From Calothrix parasitica NIES-267 (lineage in GTDB: Bacteria > Cyanobacteriota > Cyanobacteriia > Cyanobacteriales > Nostocaceae), in the NCBI RefSeq assembly GCF_002368095.1, contig NZ_AP018227.1, forward strand, positions 1,092,001 to 1,156,000: 64,000 nucleotides of DNA, in the 5' to 3' direction. The notes under the pieces are model-generated. The model was not told the origin of the DNA. It searched no databases and worked only from the letters and a program-made list of their open reading frames with translations. The number at the start of each line of letters is the position of its first letter. Within the stretch, counting starts at the first letter, position 1. The translations under genes were made by a program, and so were the position numbers. Shown one piece after another: positions 26,037 to 35,042 of this stretch.

Positions 26037-27113
26037 ATGAAAAAACCCGTTTATTCGATATTAGAACAAAAATATCGTCGCATCCAAAAAGAATTAATGA
26101 TTGGAACATTATCTCTTTGTGGAGTTTTGTTGACGGGAACTTTATGGTATAGATTCGTAGAAGGTTGGACTTGGGAAGACGCTACCTACATGACGTTTGT
26201 TACCCTATCAACCGTCGGCTATGGAGAAACTCGACCTTTGGGAAGCCGAGGAAGATTATTCACTATAGCCTTGATTTTAATGGGAATAGTCACCATTGGT
26301 TATATTGTGAATCGATTTACAGAAGCCGTAATCCAAGGATATTTTCAAGAAGGCATTCGACTCAGACAACAACGGCGAACAATGGAATCATTATCAAGAC
26401 ATTATATTATTTGCGGATTTAGTCGTACAGGTCGGCAAATCGCTCAAGAATTTGAAGCAGAAGGTGTACGTTTTATAATTGTTGATTCAGAAGTAGACAC
26501 TGTAAGAGCAGCCCAAGAAGAAGGTTATACCATATATCAAGGTGATGCAACTTTAGATGAAACGCTGATGCGCGTGGGAATAGATAGAGCTGCTTGTATT
26601 GTCGCCGCACTACCATCGGATGCTGAGAATTTATACGTCGTTTTGTCAGCAAAAACACTTAGCCCCAGAATTAGAGCGATTGCCCGAGCGAGTACGGAAG
26701 AAGCAGTGCTAAAACTTCAGCGAGGTGGTGCTGACGCAGTAGTTTCACCATACATTACTGGCGGTAGAAGAATGGCCGCTGCTGCTTTAAGACCCCAAGT
26801 AATGGACTTCGTAGACGGTATTATATCGGGAATAGACCGCGAATTATACATGGAAGAAGTATTGATTGACTATAAATCTTGTCCCTTCGTCGGTCAAACA
26901 TTAGGAGAAGCTAGACTAAGAGCCAAAACCGGAGCATTAATACTAGCCATTCGTCGTTCTAGTGGAGAACTAATCGGTGGTCCGACAGCAGATACTATTC
27001 TCATGACAGGAGACGTAATGATAAGCATGGGAACAGCCGAACAGCTACGCGAACTTAACAAAATACTGGGGCCAATCGATTCTAAATCACTGCGTAAACC
27101 CAAGAAGAATTAG
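26037..27113 (+). CDS. Two-TM potassium channel with RCK (TrkA-N/TrkA-C) domains
   Basis: This 358-residue protein has a first membrane helix (about 20-38), the pore helix and selectivity filter TLSTVGYGE (filter TVGYGE at 59-64), and a second helix, LFTIALILMGIVTIGYIV (about 74-91). It therefore lacks a voltage sensor, like MthK. A Rossmann RCK_N domain follows (HYIICGFSRTGRQIA; glycine motif at 127-132; acidic pair in VDSEVDTVRAAQ) and then a TrkA-C domain (SCPFVGQTLGEARL). Ligand gating by nucleotide or Ca2+ is typical of the family. A GGAGAG ribosome site precedes the ATG. The gene is monocistronic with repeats downstream. Confidence 0.92.
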   Translation: MKKPVYSILEQKYRRIQKELMIGTLSLCGVLLTGTLWYRFVEGWTWEDATYMTFVTLSTVGYGETRPLGSRGRLFTIALILMGIVTIGYIVNRFTEAVIQGYFQEGIRLRQQRRTMESLSRHYIICGFSRTGRQIAQEFEAEGVRFIIVDSEVDTVRAAQEEGYTIYQGDATLDETLMRVGIDRAACIVAALPSDAENLYVVLSAKTLSPRIRAIARASTEEAVLKLQRGGADAVVSPYITGGRRMAAAALRPQVMDFVDGIISGIDRELYMEEVLIDYKSCPFVGQTLGEARLRAKTGALILAIRRSSGELIGGPTADTILMTGDVMISMGTAEQLRELNKILGPIDSKSLRKPKKN

Positions 27114-27245
27114 AGGGGGAAGAGAGGGAAGAGGGGTAAGAGGGGGGAGATGGGGAGATGGGGAAATGGGAGTTAAATATTGGTAATTGGTAATAGATAA
27201 ATGATAACTGTTCACTGATAACTGTTAACTGATAACTGTTAACTG
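27114..27245. repeat. Purine-rich and GATAACTGTTAACT-type tandem repeats
   Basis: The spacer between the convergent channel and MMADHC-like genes is made of GGGGAAGAG-type repeats followed by GATAACTGTTCACTGATAACTGTTAACT units (about 27200-27250). No other feature is seen. Confidence 0.7.
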
Positions 27246-27800
27246 TTAACTGACTTTTTCCCATCCGTGTAAAATAGCGTTGCTTTGCATTGCTTGAGCA
27301 ATGATGATTTTTGGTGCTGCTGATATTAAAATACTTGGATAAACTGCGGTTCCCCATTCTGGATGAATTAATACACGACATTTATTGCAAATCATTGGGT
27401 ATTTTAGTAATGCTTTAACTGCTGCTGTGTCGTCATGGGAAATTTGTCCGGGACGAGATAGCAATGGGTATCCTGTACGGGGGTCTATTAGGTCTGTAGG
27501 GTATTTTTTGTCTTTTAAATCGAATGCAACATCGCAAGCAAATTTCATAAATTTTGCTCGTAACCGCTGTTTTTCTACTTCTATTTTGGGTGAACTTTCT
27601 GTAAGTGCAAACCGAGATTGTTGTAAAACAATCGCAACCGACATTCTTAACTTACTATCCCAATCTGGTAATATCCGTTGGCAGTTATCACGGATATAAC
27701 GGGTAGGGGAATGAATTGAAATTTGAATTTCTTCTCCTCTTTCATTAACCAATTTGATTTTATAGTCTTTGGAGAAGGAGAAAATTTTTGGATAGCTCAC
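27246..27800 (-). CDS. MMADHC-like protein (methylmalonic aciduria and homocystinuria type D homologue)
   Basis: This 184-residue soluble protein starts at a GTG. The region YPTDLIDPRTGYPLLSRPGQISHDDTAAVKALLKYPMICNKC and then HPEWGTAVYPS resembles cyanobacterial proteins annotated as MMADHC-like. The human protein of that name routes cobalamin to its enzymes and has a nitroreductase-like fold without flavin. The CNKC pair (about 138-141) is notable, because a cysteine coordinates cobalt in the human MMACHC-MMADHC complex. A role in corrinoid handling is inference. It stands alone. An unrelated cyanobacterial conserved protein is the alternative. Confidence 0.5.
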   Translation of the reverse strand: MSYPKIFSFSKDYKIKLVNERGEEIQISIHSPTRYIRDNCQRILPDWDSKLRMSVAIVLQQSRFALTESSPKIEVEKQRLRAKFMKFACDVAFDLKDKKYPTDLIDPRTGYPLLSRPGQISHDDTAAVKALLKYPMICNKCRVLIHPEWGTAVYPSILISAAPKIIIAQAMQSNAILHGWEKVS

Positions 27801-28003
27801 TAATTAAATAGGGTTTTTCCAAATTGTTACCCTTTGTATAGATAGTAACTATAACTAGGGATAATTATCATCAATTATTAATTATCAGTTATCAACGAAA
27901 AATTATCAATAAAAAATCAATAAAAAATCAATAAAAAACAAAAAATGGATATTTATTAGTGATTTTTCTATATTCTATTCCCTATTACCCCCGTGATTAC
28001 CTA

Positions 28004-28210
28004 TTAATTTAGTTTCAAGGAATTAACTGGTACTTCATCCCAGGATTCTACGGTTCTCATTCGCGCTATCCAACCAGCAGCTAGCTGCACTTGATTCAAG
28101 TCTTTTTTGAAAGATTCATGGCAGTCTTTTGCTTGAGACTCGTTACAGCAAGCAATACAAGCATAAATTAATCCAGAAGGGTCTATTTGTTCGTTTACCC
28201 AAATTGTCAT
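28004..28210 (-). CDS. Small conserved hypothetical protein, 68 residues
   Basis: Starting at the ATG at 28210, with AAGGAG nine bases upstream, the product begins MTIWVNEQIDPSGLIYACIACC. Two further in-frame starts (28216 and a TTG at 28231) sit too close to the ribosome site. The protein has a CIACC cluster and a third region, CHESFKKDLNQVQLAAGWIARM, that looks helical. I do not recognise a named family. The good ribosome site and protein-like composition support a real gene. Heptamer repeats lie directly upstream (about 28252-28284). Confidence 0.6.
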   Translation of the reverse strand: MTIWVNEQIDPSGLIYACIACCNESQAKDCHESFKKDLNQVQLAAGWIARMRTVESWDEVPVNSLKLN

Positions 28211-28385
28211 TTTCATCTTCTCCTTAAACAATTATTATTTTTCAAACTTTGGAATTGGGAATTGGGGATTGGGAATTGGGAATTGTGAGACATTTAGACT
28301 ATTAACTAAACGAGTAACTATTTATCTTCAATCAAAAATTAAAAATTATATAATTTATAACTCCTAACTCCTAACTGTTCACTCC

Positions 28386-29042
28386 TCACTGCTCGCTGAT
28401 AACTCCTAACTTATCTCCTCGTTCGTAATGACGACGATAAAGTAATTCTAATTGTCCACCATATTCTTGAATTAACGCGATTTGTCGTTGGTATAATCCT
28501 CGAAATGTGTTGGCAAATAACAATGTAAAAATAGCTACTATTAATCCTGCGGCTGTGGAAATTAATGCTTCGCTGATTCCACCTGTAACGTTGGTTGTTT
28601 GGGTACCTCCAACGTCACCGAGGTTGAGCGAAGCAAAAGAAGCAATTAATCCTAAAACTGTTCCTAAAAGTCCGAGTAAGGGGGATAAAGAAATGACTGT
28701 ATCGAAGATGTTTTGAAAACGTTTTAGTAAAGGTATTTCGGCTTGTGCTTCGCTTTCTAGTGCTAGACGAAATTCTTCTGGATTTGCTTCTTCTAGTTCC
28801 AAAGCTGCTAAAAATATCCGAGCGATGGGTAGGTCGGTATTTTTTCTCAGTTTTTCCAAAGCGCTGACTACATTATCCCGACGATAAAGTTTGAGTACTT
28901 CTTCTACGATGCTAGTTTGACGACTATTTATTTTGACCCAAAATCGGATACGTTCGATAATTAGTGCCCCTACTAATATCGAGAAGAACAGCAGCGGTAT
29001 CATTACTATTCCACCTGCTGTCAACAGATTTGTAATTTGCAT
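28386..29042 (-). CDS. MotA/TolQ/ExbB-type proton channel protein
   Basis: This protein of about 218 residues has three membrane helices: GGIVMIPLLFFSILVGALIIERIRFW at the N-terminus and two near the C-terminus, SLSPLLGLLGTVLGLIASF and GISEALISTAAGLIVAIFTLLFANTF. The Pro-rich LLGLLGTV and the conserved TAAGL motif are typical of ExbB/TolQ. I chose the ATG at 29042, preceded by GAGGAG; the GTG at 29054 overlaps that site. ExbB normally works with ExbD and TonB to energise outer-membrane transport, but no exbD is adjacent, so the partner is elsewhere. Iron or cobalamin uptake is a plausible role. Confidence 0.85.
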   Translation of the reverse strand: MQITNLLTAGGIVMIPLLFFSILVGALIIERIRFWVKINSRQTSIVEEVLKLYRRDNVVSALEKLRKNTDLPIARIFLAALELEEANPEEFRLALESEAQAEIPLLKRFQNIFDTVISLSPLLGLLGTVLGLIASFASLNLGDVGGTQTTNVTGGISEALISTAAGLIVAIFTLLFANTFRGLYQRQIALIQEYGGQLELLYRRHYERGDKLGVISEQ

Positions 29043-29208
29043 GTATTTATTCACTCCTCATCAAAGCAAACTTAGACTATAAGAGGGTGCTTTTTCAATA
29101 CCTAGTACGGTATAGCAGAAATTTAGCAACCATTGCCAAAGTTTAAAATCCTTACCCTATAAGACTTCTTACTTCCGCGCAGCAGCGGTACTAGTATGAC
29201 TTCTATAC

Positions 29209-30375
29209 CTAAAATACGTCAGCGGGGTCGGCTGATTGTAACTTTCTTATGGCTGTTAACCCGGAAATTAAACACATAGTTACTGTTAGTGTAAATACTA
29301 AAATGCTTCTTTGCAAAGTCATATAAATAGGTAATAGCGTCAAGTAAGCGGCGAGTTTATAGATTAACCAAGACACTGTAAACGCTGGAATGTAGCCGCA
29401 TATTGCTAAGATTAATGATTCTTGTACTAGCACTCCAACTAAATATCTGTCCCGATATCCCATTGCTTTGAGGGTGGCATATTGCGGTAAGTGTGTAGCA
29501 ACATCAGAATACATAATTTGATACACGACCATCGTACCTACAAGAAAAGCGATAATTACACCAAAGCCAAATACAAAACCGATGGGTGTAGTTTTTGCCC
29601 AATAAGCTTTTTCTGCGGCTTCAAAGTCTGGAACTGTGTAAATGCTCACATCATCTGGTAACGCAGCTTCTAAGTTTTGACGAACTTGTTTGATTTTGGC
29701 ATTCTTTTTAAGTTTGACCAAACCGAGTTTAACTTTACTTACAGAAGAGCGAGGGAATAAATGTAAATATGTTGTATCGCTGGTAATTACATTCCCGTAT
29801 GCTGCAAAAGAAACACCCAAGCGAAATAAGCCACCAACCCTAATTTTGATACCGTTAAGTTCGGTTTCAACGGTTGATTTTCCTTGGTACAAAGTGGCTA
29901 TAGATCCAAATATTGGTAGGGATGTTTCGTCGAATAATATCGTATCGGGTTTTTGTAACTCAGAAATATTTCGATTGATTTCGGGAGATTTAAATGCTGT
30001 GGTGCGCGGGTCGCTACCGAAAACCAAAATGGTCTGAGTATGAAAGTTTTGCGGGTTCTTCCACTTTCCGGGACTGATGTATAAAGGGCTAACCGATTCT
30101 ACTCCTTCAAACCCTAAAGTTTGATGTAACCGTCTTCGAGGAAAGTTTCTGACTGAATATATAGATTCAAAGTAGCGATTAACTATGATTAAATCGGCGT
30201 TTAGGCTTTTGTGTGGTGCGGTTGAACTGTCAAACAATGAAGCTTCAAAACCCATTTGAGAAAAAATCAAAATATTTGCGAAAGCAATACCAGCCACAGC
30301 AATTCCAAAACAGTTTTTTTCTTTCATCAACTGTTTAAGAGCTATGGGAGTTTTAGTAAAAATGTGGCGAAGCAT
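29209..30375 (-). CDS. DevC-like ABC transporter permease
   Basis: This 388-residue FtsX/MacB-type permease has one N-terminal membrane helix (NCFGIAVAGIAFANILIFSQMGF), a large periplasmic domain (about 45-260) and three C-terminal helices (IGFVFGFGVIIAFLVGTMVVYQIMYSD, VQESLILAICGYIPAFTVSW and ILVFTLTVTMCLISGLTAI). The sequences KQLMKEK, YSDVATHLPQYATLKAMGY and SADPADVF are characteristic of DevC, the heterocyst glycolipid exporter permease, and its paralogues. The family works with DevB (adaptor), DevA (ATPase) and a TolC channel. No devA or devB lies next to it, so this is an orphan paralogue. AGGAG precedes the ATG. Substrate unknown. Confidence 0.87.
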   Translation of the reverse strand: MLRHIFTKTPIALKQLMKEKNCFGIAVAGIAFANILIFSQMGFEASLFDSSTAPHKSLNADLIIVNRYFESIYSVRNFPRRRLHQTLGFEGVESVSPLYISPGKWKNPQNFHTQTILVFGSDPRTTAFKSPEINRNISELQKPDTILFDETSLPIFGSIATLYQGKSTVETELNGIKIRVGGLFRLGVSFAAYGNVITSDTTYLHLFPRSSVSKVKLGLVKLKKNAKIKQVRQNLEAALPDDVSIYTVPDFEAAEKAYWAKTTPIGFVFGFGVIIAFLVGTMVVYQIMYSDVATHLPQYATLKAMGYRDRYLVGVLVQESLILAICGYIPAFTVSWLIYKLAAYLTLLPIYMTLQRSILVFTLTVTMCLISGLTAIRKLQSADPADVF

Positions 30376-30531
30376 CTACTGCTATCTCCTAAAACAAGGC
30401 TCAGTTTTGCTCGCACAACTTTACAGAAGTCTTACAAAACTGCATTTTCTTGCTCATGATATTTTATTTAATCTTTAAAAACAGTTACCAGAAAGGTTTT
30501 TTTGGGATTTATTTTGACTAATTATTTCTCA

Positions 30532-31587
30532 TCAAAATAAACCTAAATCTATCAGAAATTCTGGGTCATATTGTGCTTTATCCCAGTTATTTGCTGCTTT
30601 GACTTGTTCGGCAGTCAAATTTTTTGCATTTCTAAGAATAGCGTAAGAAAGGTCGGCATTATTCAGGTTAGCATGCTTAAAATCAGCACCTTCGAGATTG
30701 GCAAGGCTAAGATTTGCACGAGTGAAATCGGCTTTCTGAAGACAAGCACCACTCAAATCGCTTTTCCACAGGTTAGCTTCCCTAAAAATAGTACTGATTA
30801 ATTTTGCTTTTCTGAGGTCAGTACGCGAAAGGTTAGCTTTCATCAGTCGAGTGTGATTAAGATTTATACAGCATAAGTTAGCATTTCTCAGGTCAGCATT
30901 TTTGAGGTGAGCATCAGTTAAGTTAGCATAGCTGAGATTAGCGTCAATTAAATCCGCATCGTTGAAAGTAGCAAAACTTAATTTAGCTTGAATAAGAATA
31001 GCACTTTCTAGTTTAGCTTGAGTTAGATTAGCATGTCTGAGGTCTGCTTCTTCTAGATTAGCCTTTCTTAGTTTTGCAGCGTTAAGTTTGGCTTCTTTAA
31101 GATTAGCACCACTGAGATTAGAACCTATCAGAGAGGTATTTACTAAGTTAGCTCTTGATAACTCTGCTTTTTGTAGTTTAATACCAGTCAGGTCAGCATG
31201 GCGAGCGGTTAAACCTGCCATACTTTCTTTTTCTTGATTCAAATATTCTAAAGCTTTGATACGTCCACCACTTCCACCTTGTCCTTGTGATGAATTAATT
31301 ACTTGCCATACTTCATAATGGTTACGTTTTCCTTGCTTGGGAATATCTACAGTTAAAGCAATTATGGTAATAATAGCAACTAGATGTTCGACATTTTCTA
31401 TTTCACAAACAACTTTTGCTATTTCTGTGTTGATTCCTGTGTTTGGTTTACATACATCTTTTCTAGTATCAGTTACCAACCAGTCTTTAATATATGCAAA
31501 AGCGGTAATAATTACAAAAACAATGAAAATACTAATACCTATAGATTTAACCCAACGAGGAATTATTTGTTGATTTTTATCTTTCAT
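30532..31587 (-). CDS. Membrane-anchored pentapeptide repeat protein
   Basis: This 351-residue protein has an N-terminal membrane helix (SIGISIFIVFVIITAFAYI, about 16-34) and a second hydrophobic stretch, LVAIITIIALTV. A long right-handed quadrilateral beta-helix of A(N/D)LXX pentapeptide repeats follows (about 130-325; ADLTGIKLQKAELSRANL, NLSGANLKEAKL and so on). The C-terminus, NLTAEQVKAANNWDKAQYDPEF, is a block commonly capping cyanobacterial pentapeptide proteins. The family role is generally unknown; some mimic DNA or act as scaffolds. The gene is monocistronic. Confidence 0.85.
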   Translation of the reverse strand: MKDKNQQIIPRWVKSIGISIFIVFVIITAFAYIKDWLVTDTRKDVCKPNTGINTEIAKVVCEIENVEHLVAIITIIALTVDIPKQGKRNHYEVWQVINSSQGQGGSGGRIKALEYLNQEKESMAGLTARHADLTGIKLQKAELSRANLVNTSLIGSNLSGANLKEAKLNAAKLRKANLEEADLRHANLTQAKLESAILIQAKLSFATFNDADLIDANLSYANLTDAHLKNADLRNANLCCINLNHTRLMKANLSRTDLRKAKLISTIFREANLWKSDLSGACLQKADFTRANLSLANLEGADFKHANLNNADLSYAILRNAKNLTAEQVKAANNWDKAQYDPEFLIDLGLF

Positions 31588-32291
31588 TATTTTTTTGTAA
31601 AAATAATAGCTTTTCTATTTAATTATGATTTGGATTAAGTTGACAAACAAGTATATAAAAAAAAGAAAAGCTTGTTTTGAGACAAATGTATCCTAGATAC
31701 CTTAATAAATTTGATGTGATATGTATTAATACCAGTGAATCTAGAAAATTATTGGTGATAATATTTGATGCTAAATAAATTCATTAGCCAACTAATTAAA
31801 TGTTTAATAATCTAGCTTCCGAAAAGAGAAAACAGTTAGTAACATAGACATCGTATTGATAGATAACCTAAGTTTGGGTAATCGCTAAATCCCCTGTTGT
31901 ACCGTTGCTTAATTTTAGTATCTATAAATACAATTACGCTGTTTGAGCTATTAATTAGCCACTAAAAGCAGAATTGGCTCTTTAATCCGAACTGACGTTA
32001 GAGAGCAATGGAAATAAGCATTTCAAGGGGAGCATCCCAATTTTGCAAAATTAAGATTGTGATTGTCATTGCGTTAGCGGAGCGTGTCCGATAGGACATA
32101 CGAAGTGAAGCAATCTCAAAGTCTTGCGATGAGCCACACCCTTCGGGTGAATGCGTCGTTCCACTTCGTTCCACTCGCAATGACAAATGATATTTTTACA
32201 CATTTGGGATGCTCCCATTTCAAGTCTCAGAATTTATTTAGCAAGTATTTACTTGAAACAAAAAATCAAACAAAGTAATCAGTAACTATTT
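31588..32291. other. 704-nt intergenic region with a 189-bp MITE
   Basis: This region lies between the divergent pentapeptide-repeat gene and the caspase-GUN4 gene. The MITE at 32020-32224 occupies the part just before the caspase start. The left 430 nt are AT-rich with no supported frame. Confidence 0.5.
32020..32224. mobile_element. MITE with GGGAGCATCCCAA ends and 8-bp target duplication
   Basis: Perfect 13-bp inverted ends GGGAGCATCCCAA (32028-32040) and TTGGGATGCTCCC (32204-32216) are flanked on both sides by the 8-bp direct repeat ATTTCAAG. Inside are the repeats TTAGCGGAGCGTGTCCG and CACCCTTCGGGTG, found in other intergenic regions here. The right end is about 70 nt before the caspase start codon. 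Confidence 0.85.
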
Positions 32292-33614
32292 ATGAATAAA
32301 AAAGCTTTATTAATTGGAATTAGTAGGTACGAACCAGATTTTTTTAATCTACCCAGTGCTGTAAAAGATGTTAAAGCAGTCCAAAAAATATTAGTAGACA
32401 AAAAAATAGGTCAGTTTGAAGAAGAAGATGTCATAGTGATACTTCCCGAATACGACCAAAAAACAGAAGCAGAAACTGGTGAATTAACAGAGCAAAGTAT
32501 ACAAGATTGGATATACGATTTTTTTACCGGTAGAAATAAAGATGATGTATTAATTTTATATTTCTCCGGTCACGCTCTTATCAATAATAATGGTACTCTT
32601 TTCTTTGCTGCAACCGATACAAAAAAATATGAAATTGGTGGTGAATTAATCGAAAATACCGCTATTCCAGCTAGCTTTATCCGTGAAGTAATGGATAATA
32701 GCCAATGTGAAAATAAGGTAGTCATCTTAGATTGCTGTTTTTCTGGAACTATTAAAGATGATTATTCTGCCAAAAATACGGTGGATATAAAAGCTGAATT
32801 AGGTGGTTCCGGAAGAATCATATTAACATCTTCTAATTCTGTTGATTATCCTTTTAAAGAAGACAAAGAACTCTCGTTTTATACTACTGCTTTATTAGAA
32901 GGTATAGAAACTGGGGATGCTGATATTGATAAAGATGGCTGGATAGATTTCAAGGAACTACACGATTATATAGATAAAAAACTCGAAGCAATTCCAAATA
33001 TGATACCTCAGTTTTATGCTTCTCCGGATGTGAATAAAATTAATTTCACTAAAGTAGATATAGAATCAATTGAAGAACAACAAGATTCGCAAGTTATTTC
33101 TCTATCTCAAGTAGAACTGAAAAGTCAACGAGAAGTTGATTATACTAAATTACGCGATTTATTAGCAGTTCAAAATTGGAGAGAAGCTGATATTGAAACT
33201 CGTGATGTCATGCGTGAAGCTGCTGGAAAATCGAAAGAAGAAATCCTTACGGAAGAAGATATTAATAAAATCTCTTGTATAGACTTATATACTATAGATA
33301 ATTTATGGTCTACAGCTAGTAAAGGAAAATTTGGATTCACTGCTCAAAAAGATGTTTGTCAGCAATGTATTCAGAAACTTGATTATGAAACAGAATGTGA
33401 ATTAGGAACAAAATTGGGATGGAGAATTAATAATAACTGGTTCATTCATTCCCAATTAACATTTAATCTCAGAGCAAAAAAAGGACATTTTCCTTGTTTA
33501 GGTGTATCTATGGTTCGTCTTCCAGGAAGTTTTGGAGGACTTGGACGTGCTCCTATTTTCTCCACAATAGTCAATAAATTTATTCAATGCTCATGTGATT
33601 CAAAAAGTAATTAG
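32292..33614 (+). CDS. Caspase-like peptidase (C14) fused to a GUN4 domain
   Basis: This 440-residue protein has two domains. Residues 1-250 are a caspase/orthocaspase fold: ALLIGISRYEP, the catalytic histidine H94 in YFSGHA and the catalytic cysteine in ILDCCFSG (C149). A perfect EF-hand-like loop DIDKDGWIDFKE (211-222) lies near the end of this domain. Residues about 283-435 form a GUN4 domain: VDYTKLRDLLAVQNWREAD, CIDLYTIDNLW, GKFGFTAQKDV, LGWRINNNW and LTFNLRAKKGHFPCLG. GUN4 binds Mg-protoporphyrin and stimulates Mg-chelatase, so the tail may sense tetrapyrroles or act as a target domain. Caspases of this type cleave after basic or acidic residues. A PAS protein follows 93 nt downstream on the same strand. 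Confidence 0.88.
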   Translation: MNKKALLIGISRYEPDFFNLPSAVKDVKAVQKILVDKKIGQFEEEDVIVILPEYDQKTEAETGELTEQSIQDWIYDFFTGRNKDDVLILYFSGHALINNNGTLFFAATDTKKYEIGGELIENTAIPASFIREVMDNSQCENKVVILDCCFSGTIKDDYSAKNTVDIKAELGGSGRIILTSSNSVDYPFKEDKELSFYTTALLEGIETGDADIDKDGWIDFKELHDYIDKKLEAIPNMIPQFYASPDVNKINFTKVDIESIEEQQDSQVISLSQVELKSQREVDYTKLRDLLAVQNWREADIETRDVMREAAGKSKEEILTEEDINKISCIDLYTIDNLWSTASKGKFGFTAQKDVCQQCIQKLDYETECELGTKLGWRINNNWFIHSQLTFNLRAKKGHFPCLGVSMVRLPGSFGGLGRAPIFSTIVNKFIQCSCDSKSN

Positions 33615-33707
33615 TAATTCATGATTTAAATTTATCAGATATCATGAATTATTTTTCCTAAATCTTTATTCGCTAATTTAAATTGTTTATTCAATCATTC
33701 AATAACT

Positions 33708-35042
33708 ATGTGCTGGAAAAAACTACGAAATCGTCTGATTATTGCTTATCAAAACATAAACAGCGAGAACAAAAACGAAATTAATTCTAACTATATTAGC
33801 GGATTAAGCGGTAATCTCAACTCTAGCTTTCAATTACTAAAAAATGTTAATGACGAACGAGATAGATTACACCAGAGAAAAGCAGCAAGATTGCAAGCAA
33901 TAGATAATAAATTTTTGCTGGATATTCATTCTTCTTCTGGCACTATTTTAATGGTTGTAGATAAAAAAACAGAGGAAATTATTAACATTAATCATACATT
34001 CACTCGTATTCTGGAATATTCTCTGCAAGATGTAATTGGTAAAATTCACACTCAGACAAGTATTTGGGTTAATCAACAAGACCCGATTACAATCAAATAT
34101 CTTTTACAATACGCTCAAGTTATTAAACAGCAAATATTTCAGTTACGGACAAAATCTGGAGAAATCAAAAGTTTTCTACTATCAGCAGAAGAAATCTATA
34201 TCAATAAACAAGCTTGTATCTTTTTTATGGCAAGCGATATCACTAATATTACTCAATATTCTTACTGTGTTTCCTATCGGTGTTTAAACGATGCTGATTG
34301 GACTATGAAATACATTAGTAGCGATTGCGAAAAATTAACAGGTTATAAAGTTGGGGAGTTAGTTGGAAACAACATAGTTTCTTATGGTGATATGGTTCAT
34401 CCAAATGATTCAAAATATGTTTGGGAGACCGTACAGCAAGCTTTAGCAAAGCAAAAAGCATATGAAATATCATACCGAATTATAACTAAAAGTAAAGCTA
34501 TAAAATATATTTGGGAAAGAGGACAAGGAATTTTCTCTAGTTCTTCAAGTAATACTAAATCGCTACATCTTGAGGGTCTAATTGAAGATGTCACCGAGCT
34601 AAAACTGTATGAGGAAAAACTAACTCAACAACGAAAATCTTTAAGAACTCAGATACAGGAAACAATTAAAGGATTGGAAGAGAATAGTTCTGGATTAAAT
34701 TTATTAGATGAAATTCCTGTATTACTCGATGCATTGAATGTTGCAACTATTGAAGATATTGCAGCTTTGGCTAATCCTTTAACATCCAAAGAGATACTTG
34801 ATGATATTGAATCAGATTTATATTTAGTAATTATTGCTTTAGCTAAAGCTTCCTTAACAATACAGTATTATCTGACTTTAACCGAACCTGCTAAGCAGGA
34901 TAAAATACTTTTTACAGCTAAGCAAGAATTACAAGCTGTTACAAAACAAATTAATGATTTATCAGCGTCATTAAAAGTATTAATCAATCAAATTGTGACA
35001 CGTTGGAAATCAGTTATTGATAATCTAAATTATTCAGAATAA
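33708..35042 (+). CDS. PAS-domain protein without an output domain
   Basis: This is a 444-residue soluble protein. A first PAS domain (about 65-185) contains FLLDIHSSSGTILMVVDKKTEEIININHTFTRIL and ends in a PAC-like SDITNITQY. A second, PAS_3-type domain (about 190-300) contains WTMKYISSDCEKLTGY, MVHPNDSKYVW, YEISYRIITKSKAIKYIWERGQGIF and LEGLIEDVTELK. Residues 300-444 are helical, with a short coiled coil and no kinase, cyclase or methyl-acceptor signature. Gaps and positional codon quality look normal for a gene. Lying 93 nt after the caspase-GUN4 gene, it could sense a signal for the peptidase, but this is inference. It is very AT-rich. Confidence 0.75.
   Translation: MCWKKLRNRLIIAYQNINSENKNEINSNYISGLSGNLNSSFQLLKNVNDERDRLHQRKAARLQAIDNKFLLDIHSSSGTILMVVDKKTEEIININHTFTRILEYSLQDVIGKIHTQTSIWVNQQDPITIKYLLQYAQVIKQQIFQLRTKSGEIKSFLLSAEEIYINKQACIFFMASDITNITQYSYCVSYRCLNDADWTMKYISSDCEKLTGYKVGELVGNNIVSYGDMVHPNDSKYVWETVQQALAKQKAYEISYRIITKSKAIKYIWERGQGIFSSSSSNTKSLHLEGLIEDVTELKLYEEKLTQQRKSLRTQIQETIKGLEENSSGLNLLDEIPVLLDALNVATIEDIAALANPLTSKEILDDIESDLYLVIIALAKASLTIQYYLTLTEPAKQDKILFTAKQELQAVTKQINDLSASLKVLINQIVTRWKSVIDNLNYSE

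Noticed and set aside
26165-26422. 85-codon frame inside the potassium channel gene
   Set aside because: It lies fully within the channel coding region in another frame.
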